A stretch of DNA of 64,000 nucleotides, from assembly GCA_000507305.1 (NCBI GenBank), contig DF239864.1, forward strand, positions 91,412-155,411. Reading direction: 5' to 3'. Position numbers and translations under genes: made by a program. The number at the start of each line of letters is the position of its first letter. The stretch's first letter is position 1. Shown in pieces: positions 1 to 8,868 of the stretch. The notes under the pieces were generated by a model. It searched no databases. It was not told the DNA's origin and saw only the letters and a program-made list of their open reading frames with translations. This DNA comes from Breviolum minutum Mf 1.05b.01 (Eukaryota; Sar; Dinophyceae; Suessiales; Symbiodiniaceae).

Positions 1-1098
1 TGAGTCATGACCGTTGTCATTCCTCTTCCTTTCTCTCCAAGCCTTGAAGCTGCATACTGGACTGAGACTCTGCCTAGGGCCGCAGCATTTCCTCAAAGCA
101 GAGAGTATGATGCTTGACCTGCAATCAATTGCTGTCGCAAAGTTGTTGCACACTTTGACGAGAAATAAGTCTGCAACAAAAATAAAATTGGTGCACATCT
201 TGACAGCTGAAGAGCATAAGAATCTTTTGGTGAGGCAACGAAGATGTTAGCCTCCTTGGCTGCAGTGCAGAGTCTCGCTGTGCCGATAATAGGCAGACCA
301 TTGAAGTCAGCCCAAACCATTCAGCAACTCAGAAACAATCAGAAACACATTAGAAATGCATATAGAAATACAATGAAATACATAGAATTCAAATGAATTC
401 GATGGAGCTGCAATGATTGACTGATGTAGCAGATGGCTTCTTGTTGCAGATTCTGGTGTCGTCTCCGACCTTTCTGCTGGGTTGTCTGGCCCAGAGCAGC
501 GCTGGGCAGCGCTTGCTCTCTACCAACTGGCCCGAGGACAGTGTCGGAGGAAAGTCAGGGTTTGAGAATGGATCTTTGAGGAAAGTTTATGCGATTTATG
601 ATGATTGAAGATAATTGATGTACTAAAAAAAACATACTATTTGGATATATCTGGTACTTGGTAGGCAGTTCCGTTTCTCGGATACAGTCATTTCGAGTGG
701 TGTTGGGGATTCGAGTTGATTGTAGATGTTACCTGATGTCACCTGTGTGGCAGTCAACTGGAAGCCAGGCTTGTAAAGGGATCAGAAACATTCAGAAACA
801 CCGAAACCTTGGAAACCTTAAAGTTTAAAAAGAGGCTTTTGCCCATCGCTGGCAGAGCATTCCAAGGAGAGAAAAGCCGCCATGCTGCTGCCAAACTGCG
901 ATAAGATGCAGTTTTCATGAATTTGGTTGGAAGCCCGTATGATGAGTGCAGTAGCCCCCTGTCCCTTTGTTACTTCATGTCACTTCGAGCTGTGGAAACC
1001 ACCCTGGAAGCATTTGGTGAAGGCTTCACAGGACACATAGCTGACATAGCGGCTGAGGATGTGAATTCACTTTTCCATACTTTTCCAAAAAAGCCCAG
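1..1098. other. Non-coding stretch, no gene recognised
   Basis: No frame holds a convincing protein. Short open frames exist on both strands (for example 917-1144 +) but show no motif and no paired splice sites. Near 780-800 and 300-360 there are short scattered copies of a CAGAAACA-type word. It is best read as intron or upstream spacer of the exon chain that starts at 1099. Confidence 0.5.
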
Positions 1099-1250
1099 GT
1101 TTCTTCCGACGGAAAAGTCCTTTCGGGCCTTGTGCGACTCTTAAGGGAAAGCGCGGACACTGCAGCGCTGGCCTCTGCAGCTGAGACACTGTTTCTCCTG
1201 GCAGAAGATCCCGCGCAAAGGCCCCGAAGCCGAAGGAATCCACTCCATTC
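1099..1250 (+). CDS. Putative internal exon, helical ARM/HEAT-like segment
   Basis: After the acceptor CCCAG|G at 1098 the frame stays open to about 1315. It encodes a leucine/alanine-rich amphipathic stretch (SGLVRLLRESADTAALAS, then AETLFLLAEDPAQ) with the LVxLL...ALxxLA spacing seen in armadillo or HEAT helices. The 3' end is uncertain: no GT fits well, and a GC or GA donor between 1210 and 1250 is possible. GC content is clearly higher than in the flanks. It lies upstream of similar helical exons at 1733-3000, so it is probably part of the same gene. Family membership is inferred from pattern only. Confidence 0.4.
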
Positions 1251-1732
1251 GTCGCTTCCATTCGATGCGATTTTTCAGTGCTTCATCACTCTTCATCTCA
1301 CCATCTACCATCCCTGACTGATGTTGGAGCTGGTTTGACTAGTGACTAGTGGTTGTTGTCCCGGCCTAAAAAGTACACAATGTTAAATTTCATGAAGCAA
1401 CTTGATACATGTCCGTCAATGACATCATAAGGTGCTTTACACGTAGTGTCAACTCATACAGTATCTCCAAAGTCACACGCCCTGCGAAGCCGAGTCAAGA
1501 ACTTGCAGCGAGTCACATTACACGCATCGACTTTGCTGATGACTTTCCAGACTTTTTGTAATTTCTAATTTACCTTGATCAAGAACGGTGGGTACTACAT
1601 AGCCATAGTCACCAGGGTACTGTCGTCAAGAGAGCATTTCAGAATGGTGTAGTTGCGGCCTGTTTCGTGGGTTTCAATTCATGGCTTTACTTTATTCTTG
1701 CTTCTCTATTCCTGATGCATCTGTTTTTGCAG

Positions 1733-1819
1733 GGAAATTCTTCATTGTTCCAGTTGTGCCATGTCGGCAGGCTTCAGCTTCGCAAGGAGGCAAAGGTCTT
1801 TTTGTCAGCCTTGACGGAG
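1733..1819 (+). CDS. Putative internal exon of helical-repeat gene
   Basis: The acceptor TTTTTGCAG|GG precedes 29 open codons (GNSSLFQLCHVGRLQLRKEA..., ending ...FLSALTE). The exon then reaches GAG|GCAACG, a GC donor of the kind used often in dinoflagellates. Phase is 0 at both ends and fits directly onto the exon at 2410, which begins in phase 0. Composition is again helical with regularly spaced hydrophobics. An exon between the two cannot be excluded. Confidence 0.45.
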
Positions 1820-2409
1820 GCAACGAACCCGATGTATAGACATTTTCGACGATTTTTGAAGTGAGATGGATCTGCCAACCAATATCAACCACTTCCAACA
1901 TGAGGCACCCAATCGGACGAATCTTTGCCTTATAGCAATTTCCATCCTGATGTGACATTCTGTCCTCACTTTGCTTAGGTTTATTTGGCAAAGGTTTTAT
2001 ATTATTTTATACCGTGTTTGCATGTGTTTGCCTTTATTTCTGAAGAGTCTTGTGATACGTCCATCACTGGTGGTGCAGGTTCTTATGGTCCTGGTTTGTA
2101 GAACAGCAGGGATGATTTCTTCATTTGATTTATCCGCAGTGACGAAAGTTAGAACAGCAGGGGTGATTATGGATACAGGATGTCTAAGTTCGTGTAAGTT
2201 TCTCTAACCAGAAACACTTGCTGCTTCAGCATGGTGCAGTCATGCAGCTGGGTTGTCTACAACCAAAAAGGCATCCAAAAGCACGATATGGCAGACCACA
2301 GCTGACTGACAACGATACGATTCCTACTTGTCAAGTCTTTTTCTTCCCTCTCTCATTGAGTGTTTGAAGTTTGGCGTTGCTGGAATGATTGTACTCTCAC
2401 CAGTGACAG

Positions 2410-2479
2410 GACGCGGACCAGTCTGTCTTTCAAGAAGCTGCGGCGAAAACATTGCTGCAGCTGCTGAAGCAGAATCCAG
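2410..2479 (+). CDS. Internal exon of helical-repeat gene
   Basis: It is bounded by GTGACAG|G and AATCCAG|GTTCAA. The 70 bases read DADQSVFQEAAAKTLLQ, then LLKQNP plus one base. One base of a split codon (G) is carried to the next exon; the exon at 2643 supplies AA and makes Glu. The Ala/Leu pattern matches one helix of an ARM/HEAT repeat. The intron that follows is 163 bp with GT-AG ends. Confidence 0.55.
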
Positions 2480-2642
2480 GTTCAATGTTGGGAGCGCGCA
2501 AGAAACGAGACATGTCACCCATTAAAGCAAAAGACTGAAAACAGAGTGGAGTGGAAGAACATGGAAGAACTTTGAACATCATTGAACCATAGATGAGCTC
2601 AAAGGAAAAGCACTGAACTCGGAACCTTTTGATTTTGAAGAG

Positions 2643-2711
2643 AAGGAACAGTAGCAGCAGCGGGCTGTCGGAACATTTGCCAATCTCAAGTTCTAAAGAC
2701 TCCGAAAACAG
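2643..2711 (+). CDS. Internal exon of helical-repeat gene
   Basis: The acceptor GAAGAG| and donor ACAG|GTGACA bound 69 bases. In the only phase compatible with the exon at 2410-2479 it reads GTVAAAGCRNICQSQV, then LKTPKT, and carries one G forward. A second frame (serine-rich) is also open, so phase agreement decides the choice. The next intron is 108 bp, GT-AG. Confidence 0.5.
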
Positions 2712-2819
2712 GTGACACGCCACAATCTGGCTACGACGAGGACCATAGGGAGAAAGAATTCAAAATGGTCCAGGCTTTGTTGAAGGATGTTGAACCTTGA
2801 ATTTGCCAGGACTTTGCAG

Positions 2820-3000
2820 CAGTCCTTGCGCTGGAAGCGCAACATGCTAAAATGGCAGTATCATCTGGTGAAGCTCTATTGCAGCGTCTTCAAGATTTGG
2901 CAAAGACGGAATCAAAAAGTGCTCTTAGGGTTGAGCCTGATGGAAGCAAGGAACCAATCCTGGTTTTTGCAGACATCTGGCATCAATTCCAAGTCTTTGG
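2820..3000 (+). CDS. Internal exon of helical-repeat gene
   Basis: Starting after CTTTGCAG| the exon receives G from 2711 (Ala) and reads VLALEAQHAKMAVSSGEALL, a short helix, SKSALRVEPDGSKEP and ILVFADIWHQFQVFG, ending TTTGG|GTGTTT. The first half is helical and Ala/Leu-rich; the second half looks like a beta-strand domain with aromatic residues. All 60 codons are open and the other two frames are not. It leaves two bases of a split codon, so the next exon must start in phase 2. No protein family is recognised. Confidence 0.6.
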
Positions 3001-3558
3001 GTGTTTTCACTGAAGGATAAAATGTAGAAAAGTGGCAATTCTGTTTCAAACCTTTGTCGCACTTGAGCCCTTTGCTTGTGTCTAGGCATTTTGCAAAGCT
3101 CGCAAATTAGACAGAATGCAGGAGACAGCGGTCATGAGAGCGTACGTTACCGTGAGGAGTGAGGGGCAACATCCCGACATACATTCTTTGACGGGAGCCA
3201 ATTCAATGGTGCAACGGATGTGCATGATGCAAGAAGTAGTTTCAGAAAAGAACCGTTCAGAACTGCGACTTTGATCTCATGGCGTGGTTCCCATGGTTTG
3301 GTGGTACCCTGTATTTCCTGCGTGGGCATGGAATCGCTGGATTCGACACGGGCCATGGTGGCCATGGTTCCCGTTGCTGACTTTTCGATTGTTGAATTCC
3401 TGGCTCATCCGAACATCTTTCAATCCAGCCGCTTGGCTCTCCTTTTACCAAATTAGGATGGGTTGGGTTGTTTTTAATGGAAAACATATGAAAACATGGT
3501 CGACTGGAGCCAAACAAGATTGATTTTTCGACCTTTTTTTGAGGATGAATATTGGCAG

Positions 3559-3679
3559 GGCCCAGAAGTGGCTCATGCCTGGTACTATGGCTACGGGGGT
3601 GACGGTGCACGTGACCACGGTGGTCAGCTGACCTGGGAATGGGAGAAATGCATCGCCCTGCGTGGTGTTTTGCACCCAG
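3559..3679 (+). CDS. Putative exon with aromatic-glycine WYYG segment
   Basis: The acceptor TTGGCAG|GGC and donor CACCCAG|GTTCGA bound 121 bases, open only in the frame that starts at the splice site. It contains VAHAWYYGYGGDGARDHGG and QLTWEWEKCIALRGVLHP. The first half is rich in Trp/Tyr/Gly/Asp. A similar WYYG-G-D cluster occurs in the candidate exon at 33161-33225. It does not fit in phase directly onto 2820-3000, so at least one exon would lie between them (3001-3558). Function unknown. Confidence 0.45.
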
Positions 3680-3858
3680 GTTCGATACCGAAACAAACAG
3701 AGACAAAATCAACAAAACTATACAAAACTCCAACCGAATTTGTCAAAAAGAAACATGAAAGAATAAAGCAAATAATCAGCTTCATTATGATTCATCCAAA
3801 TTCAAAATGTTCTGTTTTTTCCATTTTGTTACATTGACAGAGAAATGACAGAGATAGG

Positions 3859-4056
3859 TTGATGGCTGCGTGGCTGCGTGTTGAAGGCCTTTTTCTCCTA
3901 CTGTTGGCAGCGCTGCCTTTTGAGTCGCCGCTTCTGGTGGCCTATGCTCCCAGACTTCTACAAGGCGCACTAGCTTCTCTGGCAGATTTGGCAGCAGCCC
4001 CAGGAAGCCGAATGAGGCATGGAAGTGGTGTGCTGAAAAAAAAAGTCAAGGATTGA
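3859..4056 (+). CDS. Weak exon candidate, hydrophobic Leu/Ala-rich
   Basis: This open frame follows an AG at 3858. It encodes a hydrophobic segment (VEGLFLLLLAALPFESPLLV, then YAPRLLQGALASLADLAA) that would act as a signal peptide or membrane helix. No firm donor is visible and no family is recognised. It could be chance, since the region is moderately GC-rich. Confidence 0.25.
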   Translation: MMAAWLRVEGLFLLLLAALPFESPLLVAYAPRLLQGALASLADLAAAPGSRMRHGSGVLKKKVKD

Positions 4057-4616
4057 TGAACCGTAGAGGTGGTGAATGTCTTTGCATGCTCAGAATTTGC
4101 TTAATTGTGGTGCATGCCTTCGCTGGCTGGCACCTTTGTCGGTGTAATATTTGAAATCATTTTAATTGGAAATATGCGATCTTTGAACTGGAACACTTAT
4201 TTCACTTAATTTCCAAGCCGGCTTCGGAGGCTGTACTGAGCGACTGAGGCCGTCTACAGGAGTGCGCACAGGCACAGTGAAGCTTCCCACTGAGTTGTGA
4301 TGCTACAGATGCGACAGTTTCCTTTCAAATTACCATGGTATGTTAGGGATCTATTTTGCAGTCTTGCTGAAGTTCGAGCTGAACATGGCTAAGGTGTTCA
4401 TTCCCATTCATTCTAGCGATGCAAAGCTTCAAGGTCTCAAAGAACCAATACAAATTGAATGACGTGCCTCGAAGATGCTAGAAGATGCTAGACTTTGTTG
4501 TGCCAGTGTGACCAAGCCAGAAATGCAAGGCTGGGGGGCAATCCTTTGGTATTCTGGACGATGCTTGTTCAGCTCATCGGCTGGTTCCAGCTCTATGCCC
4601 TTCCCAGGTCAGATTG

Positions 4617-4662
4617 ACTGGGTATGACTGGGTATGACTGGGTATGACTGGGTATGACAGTA
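4617..4662 (+). repeat. Short tandem repeat, 11-bp unit x4
   Basis: Four consecutive copies of CTGGGTATGAC lie in non-coding sequence. Confidence 0.85.
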
Positions 4663-6706
4663 AGGTTGAGATTGGTTGAACAGTGACAGGACGGGACCCG
4701 TGAGGGTTACTGTTTCTTGGATGCTGCCATGTGCTGCGTGAATCTGGAGCATTTGCAATCTCATGGGAATCATTCACATGGGAATTTCAGAATTTTCATG
4801 GCTTCGGAATTGTCTTTCAGAAAATGCAGAAGTTGGAGATGTAGAGAAAGGTGATGAAAGTTGAATGTATTTTACTTCAGGACTTTCTCCAGCTCTCTTG
4901 AAGCAATATTGGGCGCCTGGATCCTGGAGCGTTCCATTGCCTCAAGCGGCGTGACAAGATCTATCAGCGTTCTGGTTCTTGGTTCGTTGCAAGTGGCCAT
5001 TCGTCCAACGGCATCAGGTGCCTCGGTTCGCCGAAGAATCTAGATTCATCGGAGCTATGCTATGCTGTGCTACTCGTAGCTTTGTCATGCTTTCTCATGC
5101 CTTGTTGCATATGGCATATGGCTTCTGTTTGGATTCAGTTTCGCCTCGAATTGCTCGGCTTGGCTGCACTGGACCTACGGTTAAAGCCTCACTTGTGAGG
5201 CTTTTGGTTCACATGGGCCGCCTATAAGGCTGGTCGATCCGCTGGCGTAGCCTTTCGTGTTGGATGACCCCATGCATAATGACATAATGCAATGCTACAT
5301 GCAATTTTACAGCGTTGAGGCTGTGAACACCTCAGGCACCTCTTTGGATCAAACGTCTGAAGACCAAAACTGTTGTTGCCGCATCTTACTTCTGGATGCC
5401 AGGCAACATGTACGAAGAAAAGCGAAAGACATCCAAAGATTTCAAAATACTGTTGTGTTTTTCTTGCCGCAGATGTGTGGGCTGCTGCAACGTGGTGACC
5501 TCCACAGCCTGTTCGTGGATCTCCTTGCTCCAGGCGAGATGTCAGAAACGCCTCAATGGTTGCCAGATGTTTGCGGCCCTCGCGGATTTTTCTCATCGTT
5601 TCGCCTCAACCATTCTAATTTTCATCACATGTCAGTGTAGAAAGTGTTAATAGGTGTCTGAAAGAAATGAATTTGAGCGTTTCACATGTGATGAGAGCTC
5701 AGGATTGATGATTTCAGGCGGCATACTTGCATTCTCCACACTATTGGACAGCTTGTATTATGGACAGCTTACGTTGGTGCCGTTGCGTCTAGGCAGGAGT
5801 CTTTTTCAATCATTTCTACTTATAGCCTCATTTAGATCACAAGGAGAGTGCGGTCAGCTAAAAGCATCTCAAAACTATGAACATCAATGCACTTCACTTC
5901 ATTTTACTTGACCATGGAACCAAATCAGACCAAGGAACTTTCTACGTTTCAATCTGCTCTCAGATGGCAGTGCGCTTTATGGAAGCCACCCATGGTATTG
6001 GTATTTCACCGAGGGCATGGCAGCTGCCTAAGTTCAGATAATGCTAAATCGAAAACAAATGAAAACAGAGCCTTTGGAACAGGAAGACAACTCTCGAACT
6101 GCGAGAGCCCTGTAAGCCAGTGCTTTTGAAGACGAATTACATCGAATTACAAATAGACGTATTCACGTATTCAGATCACTTGCCACAGCACTGCACCCTC
6201 AATCACTCGCCACATTGCATGTTGTTAACGGCATAACTTAGTTTCTGCCATGGATGAATCTTCTTAGAGTTTAGAGATGTTTAGAGTCTAAATTTATTAA
6301 AAGACTCTGTGGGATCCTGCAGTGTGGTTCTCATCCAGGCCGTAACCCTTGGGACTTTTCTGCCTTTTTGCTGCTTTGGTTCATCGCTTAGTCTCCTCCT
6401 GTCATGCAGATGATGCGGTAGATTTCAATGCCTTTTCGGCTTTTTTAGATACCATTAATGCATGACTTCAGTATAGAGCAATCATGTCAATTGCAACTTG
6501 CAGTTTCGAGGTGTCAGAGTTGGTTGGGACGCGCTGCAACCTCTTCGACCTCTTATCGTTTCCGCTGTAGTGAGCATTTTGCTTCTGTCTTTGGCATCAC
6601 ACAAGGAAACTGATTTCAGATGGTTTCTTTAATGTTGCAGTTGTATGCAGTTGTTACATTTGCATTCCTAATATGCAGCACTTGTTCAGATATTTGCAGT
6701 ATTTTT
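4663..6706. other. Intron-like stretch with weak exon candidates
   Basis: No complete gene. Weak + strand candidates: from 5336 after CTCAG|G, a frame reading LWIKRLKTKTVVAASYFWMP up to a CAG|GC donor; 5473-5533 between CCGCAG| and CTCCAG|GCGAG, reading QMCGLLQRGDLHSLFVDLL with a GC donor. From about 5650 to 6706 nothing coding is seen. The copia element is inserted at 6707, so the surrounding sequence may be a single large intron. Confidence 0.3.
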
Positions 6707-6711
6707 AGTGA

Positions 6712-6819
6712 TGTTTGGACATGGGGTCGTACATAAACATGTAACCCCTAATCCCCTTACATTTTGGCTCAAGAACAAAAGGTGTGCGTGCTTGTTTTGA
6801 GGGTCCATAGATTTGTTCA
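6712..6819 (+). repeat. 5' LTR (108 bp)
   Basis: It starts TGTTTGGACATGG and ends TTTGTTCA, flanked on the left by AGTGA and on the right directly by the PBS. It differs at one site from the copy at 15012-15116 and at two from 14727-14834. Bases 6760-6773 (CATTTTGGCTCAAG) equal the last 14 bases of the dinoflagellate spliced leader. At 108 bp it is very short for a copia LTR, which usually runs to several hundred bases. Confidence 0.92.
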
Positions 6820-7115
6820 TGGTAGCGGAGCAATTGGATCCAGTGGCTGTGCTGCTGTTTTGTGCATCTGAGTCTTGGTGGTTGGTGATTCTGAGTCTTC
6901 TCCCCGTGATCGGATTGCTGTCGACTGTTTCGGTCGGCAGAATCCAGCGGTGGAGAGCTCAGAAGACAAGGTCCATTGAGGCCGAGGAAAGGTGGGCAAG
7001 GTTGGTGAGAAAGACCCACAGAATCCGCCGATTGCAGCGGTACTTTGCCTTCATCGGCATCCACCTGAGAGACAACTTCCCCAAAGGACTCAAAGATAGA
7101 TTGAAACAGGATTGA
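6819..7115 (+). CDS. Short leader ORF upstream of gag, membrane peptide
   Basis: The ATG is made by the last base of the LTR and the first two of the PBS. It opens 98 codons, ending one base before the gag ATG (TGA G ATG). The product has a strongly hydrophobic segment at about residues 8-38 (AVLLFCASESWWLVILSLL then PVIGLLSTVSV), so one or two membrane helices, then an Arg/Lys-rich tail (IQRWRAQKTRSIEAEERWAR, KTHRIRRLQRYF). It fills the whole leader without a stop. Copia elements do not normally have such an ORF. It could be a real extra protein or a frame kept open by chance. Confidence 0.5.
   Translation: MVAEQLDPVAVLLFCASESWWLVILSLLPVIGLLSTVSVGRIQRWRAQKTRSIEAEERWARLVRKTHRIRRLQRYFAFIGIHLRDNFPKGLKDRLKQD
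6820..6831 (+). promoter_or_regulatory. Primer-binding site (tRNA-iMet type)
   Basis: TGGTAGCGGAGC follows the LTR with no spacer. TGGTA(G/T)C-GAGC is the usual complement of the 3' end of initiator methionine tRNA, the commonest copia primer. Confidence 0.8.
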
Positions 7116-7116
7116 G

Positions 7117-8868
7117 ATGGCTCAACAAGCCAATGGACAGATGACTGCACAACAGCTGATTGACACGGTGGTCCAACTTCGCCAAGCGATGGAACAGTCG
7201 CAAGCCAGAGAGCAAGCTTTGAGACAACAGTTGGACCAGGCTCTTTTGGGGCAACAACAGCAGGCTCAGAACGTCCAAGCTCAGTTGGATCAACAAGCAC
7301 AATCAGCCCAAGCTCAATTCAGGAATGACGTTGGCGCAGCGTTTCAGGAACTCGCCCAAAGTCAAAGAGCCTTAATGCATGCGGTCACCACAAAGCCGGA
7401 AAAGAAGATGACTCTCGTGGACACGAAGGGACTTGCGAAGCCTGAGAAGTTCACAGGTGAGGAGACTGGATGGTTGTATTGGAAGACGAGAATGGAAGCA
7501 TTCATCACGTCTGTCTTTCCTCAGATGGAGCCCGTGCTTGAGTGGGCGGAAGAGGTAGACACCGAAGTGAACCAAGCGGCCATACGAGCTGCCTTTGGAT
7601 CCGTGAGACCGTCACATCATGAAGTGGAAGATGTGGAGGAGATTGACGTCCAGATCTACGCCATCCTTCAGACGCTTTGTGAGAAAGAGCCGTTCCAGAT
7701 TGTGAAGTCAGCTGGAAAATCTAACGGTCTAGAAGCGTGGAGAAAGTTGAATAGGAGATTTGATCCGTCTACTGGCGGAAGACGTGGTGCCATGCTTCGG
7801 ACGATCCTCTCACCTCCTAAGTGTCAGAAGATAGACAACCTTTGGGCATCGGTCGAATCTTGGGAAGAAGCTGTTCGTCAGTATGAGCATCGAAAGAGAT
7901 CAGATGGAACACGTCATCAGCTTGACGACGAGATCAAGGTCAGCATCCTTGAACAGATGTGCCCAGTAGAGATAGAGAGACACTTGCAACTGAATCGTTC
8001 ACGATACACCGACTACAATGATGTCAGATCGGAGTTGGTGCTGTACCTTGAAACTCGTCTTGGACAGCGGCTGAAGATCGGCGATGCTTCTGGCGCCAAT
8101 CTTGGAGATCCTATGGATGTTGGCGGCTTTGAGAAAGGAAAGGGAAAAGACAAGAAAGGAGCCAAGGGCAAAGGAAAGAATAAAGGATCGTATGGCGGCA
8201 AAGGGAAAGGAGGCAAGTCTACAGGCAAGGGCAAAGGGTCTGGTAAAGGATCCGGTTCTGGGAATCCCAACAATGGTGGTAAGGAGACCAGAACTTGCAA
8301 CAACTGTGGCAAACCTGGGCATCTTCGCAAAGATTGTTGGTCCGCCGGAGGAGGAGCAGCCAACAAGGGCCAAAAGTCGAAAGGAAAGAGCAAAGGCAAA
8401 GGTAAAGGAGTGAATAACCTGGAAGAAGAACCTGAAGCTGAGACAGCGGAGACCGGGTTCTTAAGCATTGCAGGTTTGGAAGAGTTGGATGTCAAGATGG
8501 AAGACGATCACGAAGATGTCAAGTTGGAGCATGTCTCTTGTGCCGAACCCTGTGACGATTGCCTCTACTTCCAATGCAGTTCCAATGGTGCAACAGCTCA
8601 TGATCGCCACCGTTGCAATGTTTGTGAGGAGAACAGATCAAGAGCGACTGAAACTGCAACCAAGAAGAATGCCTCAAAGACTTCAATTCGTAATGAGTTG
8701 AAATGGAGACCCCCTGAATCTTTCAGATACATCCTCGACAAGACCATTTGCCTGACCAAAGGATGGACACTCGGAAGGTTCAATGGTTTGACTGAATCTA
8801 GAAAAGATGAATTGCGAAACAATTCTGACCCTGATCATCAGAGCCGCAACTCGAACTCAGACACTTGA
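7117..8868 (+). CDS. gag: Gag of copia element
   Basis: 583 residues, capsid/nucleocapsid role. Residues 1-90 form a Gln-rich coiled coil (QLRQAMEQSQAREQALRQQL). Residues about 100-320 carry the Gag core, opening GLAKPEKFTGEE and a W-x2-WK motif as in copia gag families. Residues about 325-390 are a Gly/Lys tract that would bind RNA. A CCHC zinc knuckle (CNNCGKPGHLRKDC, Cys394-Cys397-His402-Cys407) follows. A further Cys/His cluster (CDDCLYFQC ... HRCNVC) lies near residues 475-510. The stop at 8866 overlaps the start of the next frame, so Pol would need a frameshift, or the frame is damaged. Confidence 0.88.
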   Translation: MAQQANGQMTAQQLIDTVVQLRQAMEQSQAREQALRQQLDQALLGQQQQAQNVQAQLDQQAQSAQAQFRNDVGAAFQELAQSQRALMHAVTTKPEKKMTLVDTKGLAKPEKFTGEETGWLYWKTRMEAFITSVFPQMEPVLEWAEEVDTEVNQAAIRAAFGSVRPSHHEVEDVEEIDVQIYAILQTLCEKEPFQIVKSAGKSNGLEAWRKLNRRFDPSTGGRRGAMLRTILSPPKCQKIDNLWASVESWEEAVRQYEHRKRSDGTRHQLDDEIKVSILEQMCPVEIERHLQLNRSRYTDYNDVRSELVLYLETRLGQRLKIGDASGANLGDPMDVGGFEKGKGKDKKGAKGKGKNKGSYGGKGKGGKSTGKGKGSGKGSGSGNPNNGGKETRTCNNCGKPGHLRKDCWSAGGGAANKGQKSKGKSKGKGKGVNNLEEEPEAETAETGFLSIAGLEELDVKMEDDHEDVKLEHVSCAEPCDDCLYFQCSSNGATAHDRHRCNVCEENRSRATETATKKNASKTSIRNELKWRPPESFRYILDKTICLTKGWTLGRFNGLTESRKDELRNNSDPDHQSRNSNSDT

